DNA from: Caryophanales bacterium UBA7642
Lineage (GTDB): Bacteria; Bacillota_I; Bacilli_A; RFN20; CAG-288
Direction: 5' to 3'
Assembly: GCA_002483745.1 (NCBI GenBank)
Contig: DLIM01000014.1
Location: forward strand, 878 to 26,330
DNA length: 25,453 nucleotides
Shown: piece by piece, positions 1 to 7,613 of the stretch
Position numbering within the stretch: the first letter of the stretch is position 1
How the letters are laid out: each line of letters starts with the position of its first letter
Position numbers and translations under genes: made by a program
The notes under the pieces: generated by a model
Database searches by the model: none
What the model saw: the letters and a program-made list of their open reading frames with translations, nothing else
What the model was told of the DNA's origin: nothing

Positions 1-1
1 T

Positions 2-154
2 TGGATTCATAATTCAGTAAGCGCTTACGCTATTTTAATTCCTCCCACAGAGATTTTGATTTTATATATAATATCTATTGTTTTTACCTATATGGATGAA
101 AATAATAGTAGTAAGATGATAGGTAGTAATAAAGATAAAATAAACACTAAGTAA
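2..154 (+). CDS. C-terminal end of a membrane protein (partial; possibly AtpI-like)
   Basis: An open frame enters from the left edge and stops at TAA 152-154, giving 50 residues. The first ~30 are hydrophobic (ILIPPTEILILYIISIVFTY), followed by a polar, lysine- and asparagine-rich tail, as at the cytoplasmic end of a small membrane protein. It ends 6 bases before atpB. AtpI is the usual gene in that position in F-type ATP synthase operons, so a divergent AtpI is the natural guess, but too little is visible to assign the family. The frame contains the palindrome at 17-28. Confidence 0.45.
   Translation, partial: WIHNSVSAYAILIPPTEILILYIISIVFTYMDENNSSKMIGSNKDKINTK
17..28. promoter_or_regulatory. 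12-bp perfect palindrome resembling a CcpA (cre) site
   Basis: GTAAGCGCTTAC is self-complementary and equals the core of the ideal symmetric cre operator bound by CcpA in Firmicutes. It lies inside the partial upstream gene, about 130 bases before atpB. The outer bases (A before, G after) do not extend the symmetry. Whether it is a working operator or chance is unknown. Confidence 0.25.
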
Positions 155-160
155 AAATTC

Positions 161-976
161 ATGAACACCGAGAACATATTAAGGACAGATTTTGGTAATG
201 TAATGCCCTTAGAATTCATCAGCAGTCTGTTAACGATGCTTCTCATCTGCATTTTTTGTTTGGTCGTCTATTTTAAAGGTAAGAAATACAAGCCTTTAGA
301 TAAACCTAAGGGTATTGTTTCAATTGGTGAGATGATAGTTTCCTTTGCCGATAAGCAGGTCGAAGATCTAATGGGGCCTGTCTATGGCAATTTCGCCGGT
401 TATGTCATTGCCTTAGCTGCTTATATCTTTGTTGGCTTTATGATTGGTATGATTGGTATTCCTAATTTTATCGTAATTGGAGACAATGCCATCATCAATA
501 GCAGCAAATTATTTACGGCTTTGCCTAATCCCTTCACTAACCTAGCTTTCCCTCTAATGATTGGCTTTATTTCCTTAATGCTTATTCAGGTTTATGCTAT
601 TAAGTTCCAACATGCCAAATACTTAATGAGATTTGTTTCACCAATTCCCGTCATCGGCTTAGCCACTCTTTGGGTTCCGATGATTTCCTTATCTCTCCGT
701 CTTTTCGGAAACGCTTTAGCTGGTTTCTGCTTAAGCACCCTGGTTTATGGTGCTTTAGGAAACACTGGTTGGGGTTTGATCCTAGCTCCTGCTGTAATGC
801 CCTTCTTCCATGCCTACTTTGATGTTTTCAGCGGGTTAATACAGACGTTGGTCTTCGTCATGATCACGATGATGGACATCGCACAGGAAGGTCCAGAAAT
901 CGAAGAGCAGATGAAGATGGTTAACACCGTCAGTTTAAAGACTACGATTGCTCAACAGGCAAAAGCAGCCAACTAG
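161..976 (+). CDS. atpB: F1Fo ATP synthase subunit a
   Basis: Membrane stator subunit that forms the two ion half-channels against the c-ring. The 271-residue length is normal. Hydrophobic helices lie at about 18-38, 78-104, 127-147, 160-180, and two more near 185-240. The family signature SLRLFGNALAG is intact, and Arg180 is the essential Arg that separates the half-channels. No clear Shine-Dalgarno precedes ATG 161, and translation may be coupled to the gene ending 6 bases upstream. First recognised gene of the order atpBEFHAGDC. No promoter is obvious just upstream, so the operon probably starts outside the window. Confidence 0.97.
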   Translation: MNTENILRTDFGNVMPLEFISSLLTMLLICIFCLVVYFKGKKYKPLDKPKGIVSIGEMIVSFADKQVEDLMGPVYGNFAGYVIALAAYIFVGFMIGMIGIPNFIVIGDNAIINSSKLFTALPNPFTNLAFPLMIGFISLMLIQVYAIKFQHAKYLMRFVSPIPVIGLATLWVPMISLSLRLFGNALAGFCLSTLVYGALGNTGWGLILAPAVMPFFHAYFDVFSGLIQTLVFVMITMMDIAQEGPEIEEQMKMVNTVSLKTTIAQQAKAAN

Positions 977-1006
977 GAAGATCCATTTATTTAAAGGAGG
1001 ATCATT

Positions 1007-1267
1007 ATGTTACTTACTTTCTTAGAAGACACCACCGGCTTTGCTACCGGAATGAAGTACATCGCTATTGGTATCATCTGCATCGTTATGTCTTTAGTCT
1101 CAATTGGCGAAGCTTTGGTTTGCGTCAATGCCGTTAAAGGTATTGCCCGTAACCCTGAGGCTGCCGGTAAGATTAGATCAACTATGATTTTAGGTTGCTC
1201 TCTAGTCGAAACCTGCGCTATTTACACCTTGGTTCTCTCAATTCTTTTAATCTTTGTCGCTAAGTAG
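1007..1267 (+). CDS. atpE: F1Fo ATP synthase subunit c (rotor ring)
   Basis: 86-residue hairpin protein that oligomerises into the rotor ring. TM1 is about 17-40, the polar loop with the conserved ARNPEA is 47-52, and TM2 is 58-85. Glu68 (SLVETCAIYTLV) is the ion-carrying carboxylate. Glu35 in TM1 (SIGEAL), 13 residues before the loop Arg, sits where Na+-binding rings have Gln32 and Fusobacterium has Glu32. The site therefore has two carboxylates, with Thr69 in the place of the liganding Ser. This suggests, but does not prove, Na+ coupling. A strong Shine-Dalgarno AAAGGAGG (993-1000) precedes the ATG, as expected for a subunit needed in many copies. Confidence 0.97.
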   Translation: MLLTFLEDTTGFATGMKYIAIGIICIVMSLVSIGEALVCVNAVKGIARNPEAAGKIRSTMILGCSLVETCAIYTLVLSILLIFVAK

Positions 1268-1277
1268 AGAGGGTCGA

Positions 1278-1883
1278 ATGAAGAAGAATAAAAAATCTCT
1301 CCTTCTTTTACTTCTCTCTTCGGTGGCACTTACTTCCTGTGATGCCGACAATATCAGCAGTAGTATTTCGGAAACCATAGCTAATGCTCTTCCAAACCTT
1401 TGGGTTTGTTTAGCACAGCTGGGTGCTTTTGCTGTCATGGTCTTTATTGTCTTTAAATTCCTCTATAAGCCTATTAAAAAGAAGCTCCATGAGAGACAAG
1501 ATTACATTGATAACAATATCAAGGATTCCGAAAAGAAGGTTTCTGATGCTAAAGAAGCTCAGGAAGTTGCTGATAGCAACATCAAAGCTAGCCGAGTAAA
1601 GGCTAACCAGATTGTCGAGCAAGCCCATAAAGAAGCTTTGGCTGATGCCGATAAGATAATGGCTGATGCCCAGGCTCAAATTGAATTCAAGAAGCAGCAG
1701 GCTGATAAGGACCTAGAAGAACGCAAACAGTATATGGAGCGCAAAGCCCATAACGAAATTGTGAATACTGCCCTTGATGCCTCTAAAGCTGTCATTGGAC
1801 GTGAGCTTACTAAAGATGATAACGACAAGATCGTTAGTGATTTCATCGACCAGATGAAGAAGGATGAGGCTGAAAAGCACTAG
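1278..1883 (+). CDS. atpF: F1Fo ATP synthase subunit b, lipoprotein type
   Basis: Peripheral-stalk subunit linking Fo to F1. I chose ATG 1278, preceded by GAGAGGG, over the TTG at 1254 that would overlap atpE; this gives 201 residues. The N-terminus is a lipoprotein signal peptide: MKKNKK, a hydrophobic run, then lipobox LTSC with Cys21. After cleavage a second hydrophobic segment (about 38-62) would be the usual b-subunit membrane helix, followed by a long charged, Ala/Lys/Glu-rich coiled coil (about 70-165) and a C-terminal delta-binding part. Subunit b of Mycoplasma pneumoniae is a known lipoprotein; most bacterial b subunits are not. The stop lies 2 bases before atpH. Confidence 0.95.
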   Translation: MKKNKKSLLLLLLSSVALTSCDADNISSSISETIANALPNLWVCLAQLGAFAVMVFIVFKFLYKPIKKKLHERQDYIDNNIKDSEKKVSDAKEAQEVADSNIKASRVKANQIVEQAHKEALADADKIMADAQAQIEFKKQQADKDLEERKQYMERKAHNEIVNTALDASKAVIGRELTKDDNDKIVSDFIDQMKKDEAEKH

Positions 1884-1885
1884 TA

Positions 1886-2425
1886 ATGAACAAGTCATTA
1901 TTGACGCATTTTGCTGAAGCTCTGTTTCAAATTGCTAAAGAAGACAACAAAGTTGTCGACTACGGCAATGACCTTTCACTATTGGAAGGTGTTTTTACTG
2001 CAAACCCGGATTTAGTTCTTTTTCTTGATTCTCCCTTAATCAGCCGTAATGAGAAAGAAAAAATCCTGAATGAAGCTTTCAGCAATAGCATCAATAAGGC
2101 TAGTTTAGGATTTCTCAAAGTCCTGACTTATAAAGGTTTAGTAAAAGGCTTCCCTACCATTAACGAAAGTTACCAACACTGCTACCACCGTTTGATGGGA
2201 ATCTTAGAAGGAGTTATTTATGCTCCTTACGAAATCTCAGAAATAGAGCTTAGAAAAATCGAAGATATCTTCTCGAAGAGACTCTCACAAAGAGTTACCT
2301 TCAAAGTCCTTATCGACAAGAAGGTCTTAGCCGGAATGAAAATCTATTTAGAAGATACTCTTTATGATTACTCAGTCGATACGAAATTAAATAATATCAA
2401 AGATCGTCTTACCTATAAAGACTGA
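1886..2425 (+). CDS. atpH: F1Fo ATP synthase subunit delta
   Basis: Stator subunit joining the top of F1 (alpha N-termini) to the b stalk. 179 residues, typical for OSCP/delta. The N-terminal helical domain opens with the family-like LLTHFAEALFQIAKEDN, and the C-terminal part contains the conserved hydrophobic pattern around VTFKVLIDKKVLAGMKIYLED (about 137-158). It starts 2 bases after the atpF stop with only a weak ribosome site, suggesting coupled translation. It ends in TGA, one of the genes showing TGA is a stop here. Confidence 0.93.
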   Translation: MNKSLLTHFAEALFQIAKEDNKVVDYGNDLSLLEGVFTANPDLVLFLDSPLISRNEKEKILNEAFSNSINKASLGFLKVLTYKGLVKGFPTINESYQHCYHRLMGILEGVIYAPYEISEIELRKIEDIFSKRLSQRVTFKVLIDKKVLAGMKIYLEDTLYDYSVDTKLNNIKDRLTYKD

Positions 2426-2447
2426 TAAGAATCGGAGGAAAAACACT

Positions 2448-3971
2448 GTGTCAGATAACAATAACGTCAATCTCATCAGTTATCTCATCAAAAAAGAGAT
2501 TTCTGGCTATGAGAACAAGATTGAAACATCAGATGTCGGTACCGTTGTCACAGTTGGTGATGGTATCGCTACAATCTATGGATTAGATAAAGCCATGTAT
2601 GGAGAATTAGTTCTTTTCCCCAACAACGTTTATGGCATGGTCATGAACCTCAACGAAGATTCTGTCGGTGTCGTTATTTTAGGTAAAGATACCTCAATCT
2701 ATGAAGGAGATATGGTAAAGAGAACTGGAAGAGTCGTTTCAGTTCCAGTCGGTGATGAGATGCTAGGAAGAGTCGTCAATGCCTTAGGTCAGTCAATCGA
2801 TGGCAAAGGTGATATCAAGACCAGCCAAGAAGCTCCTATTGAAGCTCCAGCTCCTGCCATTATGGATCGTCAACCAGTTACTGAGCCTTTACAGACTGGT
2901 ATCAAAGCTATTGATTCTATGATTCCTATCGGCAAGGGTCAGCGTGAACTAATCATCGGTGATCGACAGACTGGTAAGACTGCTATTGCTATTGATACCA
3001 TCATTAACCAAAAGGATAAAGATGTCATTTGTGTCTATTGTGCAATTGGTCAAAAGAATTCCACTATTGCCCAGATTGTTACTAAACTAACAGAAAATGA
3101 TGCTTTACAATACACTGTTGTCGTTAACGCTTCCGCTTCTGAATCAGCTCCAATGCTTTATATTGCTCCTTATGCTGCCACTTCTATCGCTGAGTATTGG
3201 GAAAAACGTGGCAAAGATGTCCTCATTATTTATGATGATTTATCAAAACACGCTGTCGCTTACCGTACCCTTTCGTTATTGCTTAAAAGAAGCCCTGGCC
3301 GTGAAGCTTACCCTGGAGATATTTTCTATCTTCATTCTAGATTGCTTGAAAGAGCCTGCCATTTATCCAATGAAAAAGGCGGCGGTTCAATAACCGCATT
3401 GCCGATTGTTGAAACTCAGGCTGGTGATATTTCCGCTTATATTCCTACTAATGTCATTTCCATTACTGATGGTCAGATTTTCTTAAGCACTGATTTATTC
3501 AATGTCGGTCAAAGACCGGCTATTGATTCTGGTCTTTCTGTCTCCCGTGTTGGCTCAGCTGCTCAGATTAGGGCTATGAAGAGTGTAGCTGCCTCTATCA
3601 AGATTGAATTAGCTAACTATGCTGAATTAAAAGACTTCTCTCGTTTCGGATCTGATTTGGATCAGGTAACCAAGAATGTCTTAAGACATGGTGCTGTTTT
3701 AATGGAAGTCTTAAAGCAGAAACAATATATGCCTTTAAGCATGGAAGATGAGATTGTCGATATCTATATTGCCCAGTCTAAACTTATTGATGATATTCCT
3801 CTTGATCAGATTCATATGGTACTCCGTAACTGCCATGAATATATTTCTAATAACGTCCCTCAGATTTTCACTAATATCCATGAAACAAAGCTTTTAAGCG
3901 ACGATACTAAGAAGATGATTCAGGATGCCGTTAAGAATGTGAAAGCCGGTTTGGAGGAAATCAATGTCTGA
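2448..3971 (+). CDS. atpA: F1Fo ATP synthase subunit alpha
   Basis: Non-catalytic nucleotide-binding subunit of the F1 hexamer, 507 residues as usual. The Walker A loop GDRQTGKT lies near 170-177. The region PAIDSGLSVSRVGSAAQ carries the alpha-subunit signature with the conserved Arg that reaches into the catalytic site. The start is GTG 2448, chosen because GGAGGAA (2434-2440) is correctly spaced and the N-terminus MSDNNNVNLISYLIKKEI fits the family. Its 3' end overlaps atpG by 8 bases, and the atpG ribosome site lies inside it. Confidence 0.98.
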   Translation: MSDNNNVNLISYLIKKEISGYENKIETSDVGTVVTVGDGIATIYGLDKAMYGELVLFPNNVYGMVMNLNEDSVGVVILGKDTSIYEGDMVKRTGRVVSVPVGDEMLGRVVNALGQSIDGKGDIKTSQEAPIEAPAPAIMDRQPVTEPLQTGIKAIDSMIPIGKGQRELIIGDRQTGKTAIAIDTIINQKDKDVICVYCAIGQKNSTIAQIVTKLTENDALQYTVVVNASASESAPMLYIAPYAATSIAEYWEKRGKDVLIIYDDLSKHAVAYRTLSLLLKRSPGREAYPGDIFYLHSRLLERACHLSNEKGGGSITALPIVETQAGDISAYIPTNVISITDGQIFLSTDLFNVGQRPAIDSGLSVSRVGSAAQIRAMKSVAASIKIELANYAELKDFSRFGSDLDQVTKNVLRHGAVLMEVLKQKQYMPLSMEDEIVDIYIAQSKLIDDIPLDQIHMVLRNCHEYISNNVPQIFTNIHETKLLSDDTKKMIQDAVKNVKAGLEEINV

Positions 3972-4875
3972 TTCTTTAGTTGCCACTAAACGAAGAATTC
4001 AAACCATCCAGTCCACTGAGAAGATTACTAAGGCAATGAAATTAGTTGCCTCAGTCAAGTATCAGAAGTGGAGAAAGATGTATGAAGCAAACAAGGGTTA
4101 TACCCAAGGCATGGAAGAAGTCATGAATATCACTGTTGATTCCATGGACTTCTCTAAAATCAAAACGCCTGCCTGTCTTCAGCATTTTTCCGATACCAAG
4201 AATCTCTATATCATTGTGACTTCTTCTTTAGGTCTCTGTGGTTCCTATAACTACAACATCTTTAGAATGATTGACCCTTTACTTAAACCTGATGATGAAT
4301 TACTTCTCATTGGACAAAAAGGCTACATTCATTACAAGGAATCAAAATACATCCATCATGATGATTATCTTTCTTTGATGGATCAGTTTACTTATAACAA
4401 CGTTAAAGCCATGAGACATTACTTCTACCGTCTTTACCGTACTCAGCTTTATAAGACAGTTACCCTAGTCTATACCGAATATAGAAACTCCTTATCCTTT
4501 GTCACAACTATGAAACAGCTTCTCCCTCTTGATATCGATAAAAAGAAAATTATCTCTAGCCAGGATGATGACGATGTCACTAGCTATGATGATGAAATGA
4601 TCGGTTATGAACCTATCTTTGACCCAAGCCCTGAAGCTGTTGCTGACTTAGTCTTACCTCACTACATCGATGCTACTTTATATAGCAAGCTAATTGAATC
4701 CGAACTCTCTGAGCAATCATCAAGAAGAAATGCTATGGAAACTGCTACTGATTCAGCTGATAAGATCAAAGATTCGTTGAAGATCGTCTACAACAAAGCC
4801 CGTCAAGGTGCAATCACTCAGGAAATCACTGAAGTCGTCTCCGGTGCTAACGCCGGCAAAGACGATGATGATTAA
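3964..4875 (+). CDS. atpG: F1Fo ATP synthase subunit gamma
   Basis: Central rotor shaft of F1. The N-terminal helix has the signature TKRRIQTIQSTEKITKAMKLVA, with KITKAM intact, and the C-terminal helix has SSRRNAMETATDSADK, the other highly conserved gamma segment; together they form the coiled-coil shaft. At 303 residues it is slightly longer than many gammas because of an Asp-rich loop (SSQDDDDVTSYDDE, about 199-212). GGAGG before ATG 3964 lies within atpA. It ends in an Asp-rich tail. Confidence 0.96.
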   Translation: MSDSLVATKRRIQTIQSTEKITKAMKLVASVKYQKWRKMYEANKGYTQGMEEVMNITVDSMDFSKIKTPACLQHFSDTKNLYIIVTSSLGLCGSYNYNIFRMIDPLLKPDDELLLIGQKGYIHYKESKYIHHDDYLSLMDQFTYNNVKAMRHYFYRLYRTQLYKTVTLVYTEYRNSLSFVTTMKQLLPLDIDKKKIISSQDDDDVTSYDDEMIGYEPIFDPSPEAVADLVLPHYIDATLYSKLIESELSEQSSRRNAMETATDSADKIKDSLKIVYNKARQGAITQEITEVVSGANAGKDDDD

Positions 4876-4890
4876 TAGGAGGAGTAAAAA

Positions 4891-6318
4891 ATGGCTGATG
4901 AAAATTATGGAACATTAGTTCAAGCTGTCGGACCGGTTCTCGATGTCCGCTTCACTGAGACAACTATTCCTCCGCTTCTCATGGCTTTGAAAGTCAAGAA
5001 GAGCGATGGCAGCGACTTAACAATGGAAGTAGTCCAGCATATCGGAGATGATACTGTTAGATGCATCGCTATGGGTGCAACTGATGGTATTCAACGAGGA
5101 TTAAAAGTCTTGGATACCAAGAGTCCGATCAAAGTACCGGTTGGAAGACCAGTATTAGGACGTATGTTTAATGTCCTAGGCCAGCCAATTGATAATGGCG
5201 GTCCTTTTGTCGATGATCAATATCATTCAATCTATAACGATCCTCCGAGATTCCAGGATCAGTCTACTAAGGTTGAAGTCTATGAGACTGGCATCAAAGT
5301 CATTGATCTCCTCTGCCCTTATATCAAAGGCGGTAAGGTTGGACTATTCGGCGGTGCCGGTGTCGGCAAAACGGTTTTGATTCAGGAACTTATGAACAAT
5401 ATTGCTACTCAGAAACACGGTATCTCGGTATTTGCCGGTGTCGGTGAAAGATCCCGTGAAGGTAACGATCTTTACAACGAAATGAAGGAGAGCGGTGTCT
5501 TAAAGAATACTGCTTTGGTCTTTGGTCAGATGAACGAGACTCCTGGCGTCCGTATGAGAGTCGGCTTATCAGCTTTGACTATGGCTGAATATTTCCGTGA
5601 TGTCTCCCATCAGGATGTCTTACTCTTCATTGATAATATTTACCGTTTCACTCAGGCTGGTTCTGAAGTCTCCGCCCTTTTAGGACGTATGCCATCAGCT
5701 GTCGGTTATCAGCCAACTTTAGCTACTGAAATGGGACAACTTCAGGAACGTATTGCTTCTACTAAGGATGGCTCCATTACTTCTATTCAGGCCGTCTATG
5801 TCCCTGCTGATGATTTAACAGATCCGGCTCCGGCTACGACTTTCTCCCATCTTGATGCTAAGACCGTCTTGGATAGAGGCATTGCTTCTTTAGGCCTATA
5901 TCCGGCTGTTGATCCTCTCGCTTCTTCATCTAACTTCCTTGATCCTAATATTGTCGGTCAGGAACATTATGAAGTTGCCCGTCAGGTTCAGGCTATTCTT
6001 CAGAAATATAAGGACCTTCAGGATATCATCGCTATTTTAGGTATCGATGAACTTTCTGAGGAAGATAAGTTAGCCGTTGCTCGTGCAAGAAGAATCAGAA
6101 ACTTCCTTTCTCAGCCTTTCTTTGTAGCTGAAAAATTCTCTGGACGTCAGGGCAAGTTTGTTCATCTCGAAGATACGATTGCTTCCTTCAAAGCTATTCT
6201 TGATGGTAAGGGAGATAATCTTCCTGAAGAGGCTTTCACTTATGTCGGTACTTTCCAAGAAGCTGAAGAAAAAGGCAAGGAGCTTTTAGCAAATGCTCCT
6301 GTTGCTGTTAAGAAGTAA
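4891..6318 (+). CDS. atpD: F1Fo ATP synthase subunit beta
   Basis: Catalytic subunit of F1, 475 residues. It shows Walker A GGAGVGKT (about 154-161), the catalytic Glu region GERSREGNDLY, Walker B LLFIDNIYRFTQAGSE (Tyr where many species have Phe), the adenine-binding segment near SSNFLDPNIVG, and the C-terminal lever sequence DELSEED that contacts gamma/epsilon. AGGAGGAG (4877-4884) is a strong ribosome site. No departures from a working catalytic subunit were seen. Confidence 0.98.
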   Translation: MADENYGTLVQAVGPVLDVRFTETTIPPLLMALKVKKSDGSDLTMEVVQHIGDDTVRCIAMGATDGIQRGLKVLDTKSPIKVPVGRPVLGRMFNVLGQPIDNGGPFVDDQYHSIYNDPPRFQDQSTKVEVYETGIKVIDLLCPYIKGGKVGLFGGAGVGKTVLIQELMNNIATQKHGISVFAGVGERSREGNDLYNEMKESGVLKNTALVFGQMNETPGVRMRVGLSALTMAEYFRDVSHQDVLLFIDNIYRFTQAGSEVSALLGRMPSAVGYQPTLATEMGQLQERIASTKDGSITSIQAVYVPADDLTDPAPATTFSHLDAKTVLDRGIASLGLYPAVDPLASSSNFLDPNIVGQEHYEVARQVQAILQKYKDLQDIIAILGIDELSEEDKLAVARARRIRNFLSQPFFVAEKFSGRQGKFVHLEDTIASFKAILDGKGDNLPEEAFTYVGTFQEAEEKGKELLANAPVAVKK

Positions 6319-6326
6319 AGGCTTTT

Positions 6327-6743
6327 ATGGATACTTTCAAGCTTGAAATATTTACACCAGACAAAAGGCTTCCTGATATGGATGCTCAGTCTTTGACCTT
6401 GGAGACTAGTGAAGGTCAAATGACACTTTTAGCTCACCATATTGACTTAATTGCTAACATAGAAATCTGCCCGGTTGTCATTAAAAACAACGGCCACATT
6501 TATCATTATGCCACCTCTGGCGGTGCCTTATATTTCATGCATGATAAGAATGTCGCAAGGCTTTTAGTCACTTCTGTGGAATCAGTTGAAGAGATTGATT
6601 TGCAGCGTGCTATTGCCAGTAAGACTCAGGCTGAGAAGCTTCTTCAAGAGGCTAAGACAGTTGTTGAAACCAACAACGCTGAAATTCAGCTTAAGCGAGC
6701 TATCAACCGAATTAACATCAAGTCGACCAAAAAAGACGTCTAA
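6327..6743 (+). CDS. atpC: F1Fo ATP synthase subunit epsilon
   Basis: Rotor-foot subunit that couples gamma to the c-ring and may act as an ATPase brake. 138 residues: an N-terminal beta-sandwich (about 1-86, with FKLEIFTPDKRL and LETSEGQMTLLAHH), then two C-terminal helices (about 90-135) of the long, inhibitory-type form. It begins 8 bases after the atpD stop and is followed directly by a hairpin terminator, so it ends the operon. Confidence 0.93.
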   Translation: MDTFKLEIFTPDKRLPDMDAQSLTLETSEGQMTLLAHHIDLIANIEICPVVIKNNGHIYHYATSGGALYFMHDKNVARLLVTSVESVEEIDLQRAIASKTQAEKLLQEAKTVVETNNAEIQLKRAINRINIKSTKKDV

Positions 6744-6745
6744 TG

Positions 6746-6776
6746 GAGAGCTGCCTCTAGGCAGCCTCTTTTAATT
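6746..6776 (+). terminator. Rho-independent terminator of the atp operon
   Basis: Stem GCTGCC/GGCAGC around loop TCTA, extended below a single bulged C by AGAG/CTCT pairs, followed by TTTTAATTTT. It starts 2 bases after the atpC stop. Confidence 0.85.
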
Positions 6777-6870
6777 TTAAGAAACTTTAAATAAATAAGC
6801 AGTAGTAAATAAGGTAATTAAATAATATAATTAATATCGATTTTTATGATTGCCTATGTAGGAGGGTAAC

Positions 6871-7359
6871 ATGCATTTTGATAATATCTCTTGGGATGAA
6901 TACTTTATGTCTATTGCTGTCCTTTCTTCCTTAAGAAGCAAGGATCCCCATACTAAAGTAGGAGCCTGCATTGTCTCCCCTGACCATAAAGTCCTTTCTT
7001 TAGGATATAATGGCATGCCGATTGGTATTGATGACCAGGTTATCCCTTGGGCTAGCCATGCTGATGGAAAAGCTTTCTTAGATAGCAAGTACCCTTATGT
7101 CTGCCATGCTGAATTAAATGCCATTTTAAACAGCAACCATGATTTACATGGTGCGACTGTCTATGTAACTCTCTTCCCCTGCAACGAATGCACTAAGGCT
7201 ATCATTCAGTCAGGAATCAAAAAGATAATCTTTATTTCTGATAAATATCATGACACCGATGAAGAAATCGCTGCTAGAAGAATGCTGGATATGGCTCATA
7301 TCGAATATGAGGAATATACTGGCAAGCTTCCAATCATCACCTTTAAGGAGAACCAATGA
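6871..7359 (+). CDS. dCMP deaminase (ComEB-like cytidine/deoxycytidylate deaminase family)
   Basis: Probably converts dCMP to dUMP to feed dTMP synthesis. 162 residues. The zinc site is complete: His79 and Glu81 in CHAELNAI, Cys104 and Cys107 in FPCNECTKAI. The N-terminal RSKDPHTKVGACIV and the GYNGMP segment are typical of dCMP deaminases rather than tRNA adenosine deaminases. ATG 6871 follows AGGAGG (6860-6865). A TATAAT at 6826-6831 may be its -10 element, but no good -35 is seen. Its stop overlaps the next gene (ATGA). Confidence 0.9.
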   Translation: MHFDNISWDEYFMSIAVLSSLRSKDPHTKVGACIVSPDHKVLSLGYNGMPIGIDDQVIPWASHADGKAFLDSKYPYVCHAELNAILNSNHDLHGATVYVTLFPCNECTKAIIQSGIKKIIFISDKYHDTDEEIAARRMLDMAHIEYEEYTGKLPIITFKENQ

Positions 7360-7613
7360 AGAGAACTAAAAACAACCCCTACGCTGAGCACACAAAGTTT
7401 CCTATCAAGCATTGCTTAGTCTCAACCATCGTTATCATCATCTGTGGTGCTATTGTCCTAGGAATGCTTTATGGTATCATCAATTCCACCTCTGTCTCCA
7501 GCAAAGCCTGGATTTTTGCAGTGGTTTGGGCATCATTATTGGGGGCAAGCTTAATAGTCTTCTGGATCTATCAGATCATTAAATACAAAAAGACAAGAAA
7601 AGATGAGAACTAA
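7356..7613 (+). CDS. Small two-helix membrane protein, unknown function
   Basis: 85 residues with a basic N-terminus, TM helices at about 20-42 and 51-75, and a Lys/Arg-rich cytoplasmic tail. I do not recognise a family. It overlaps the deaminase stop by 4 bases and ecfA1 by 11 bases, so it is translated in line with both. The position suggests a membrane accessory of the ECF transporter module, but nothing in the sequence proves that. Confidence 0.75.
   Translation: MKRTKNNPYAEHTKFPIKHCLVSTIVIIICGAIVLGMLYGIINSTSVSSKAWIFAVVWASLLGASLIVFWIYQIIKYKKTRKDEN

Noticed and set aside
1254..1277. TTG start for atpF eight codons earlier, overlapping atpE
   Set aside because: ATG 1278 has a ribosome site (GAGAGGG) and gives a clean lipoprotein signal peptide; the TTG version adds an unlikely polar lead.
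6781..6870. Riboswitch before the deaminase/ECF genes
   Set aside because: The stretch is very AT-rich with no stable stem or known aptamer pattern that I can recognise.
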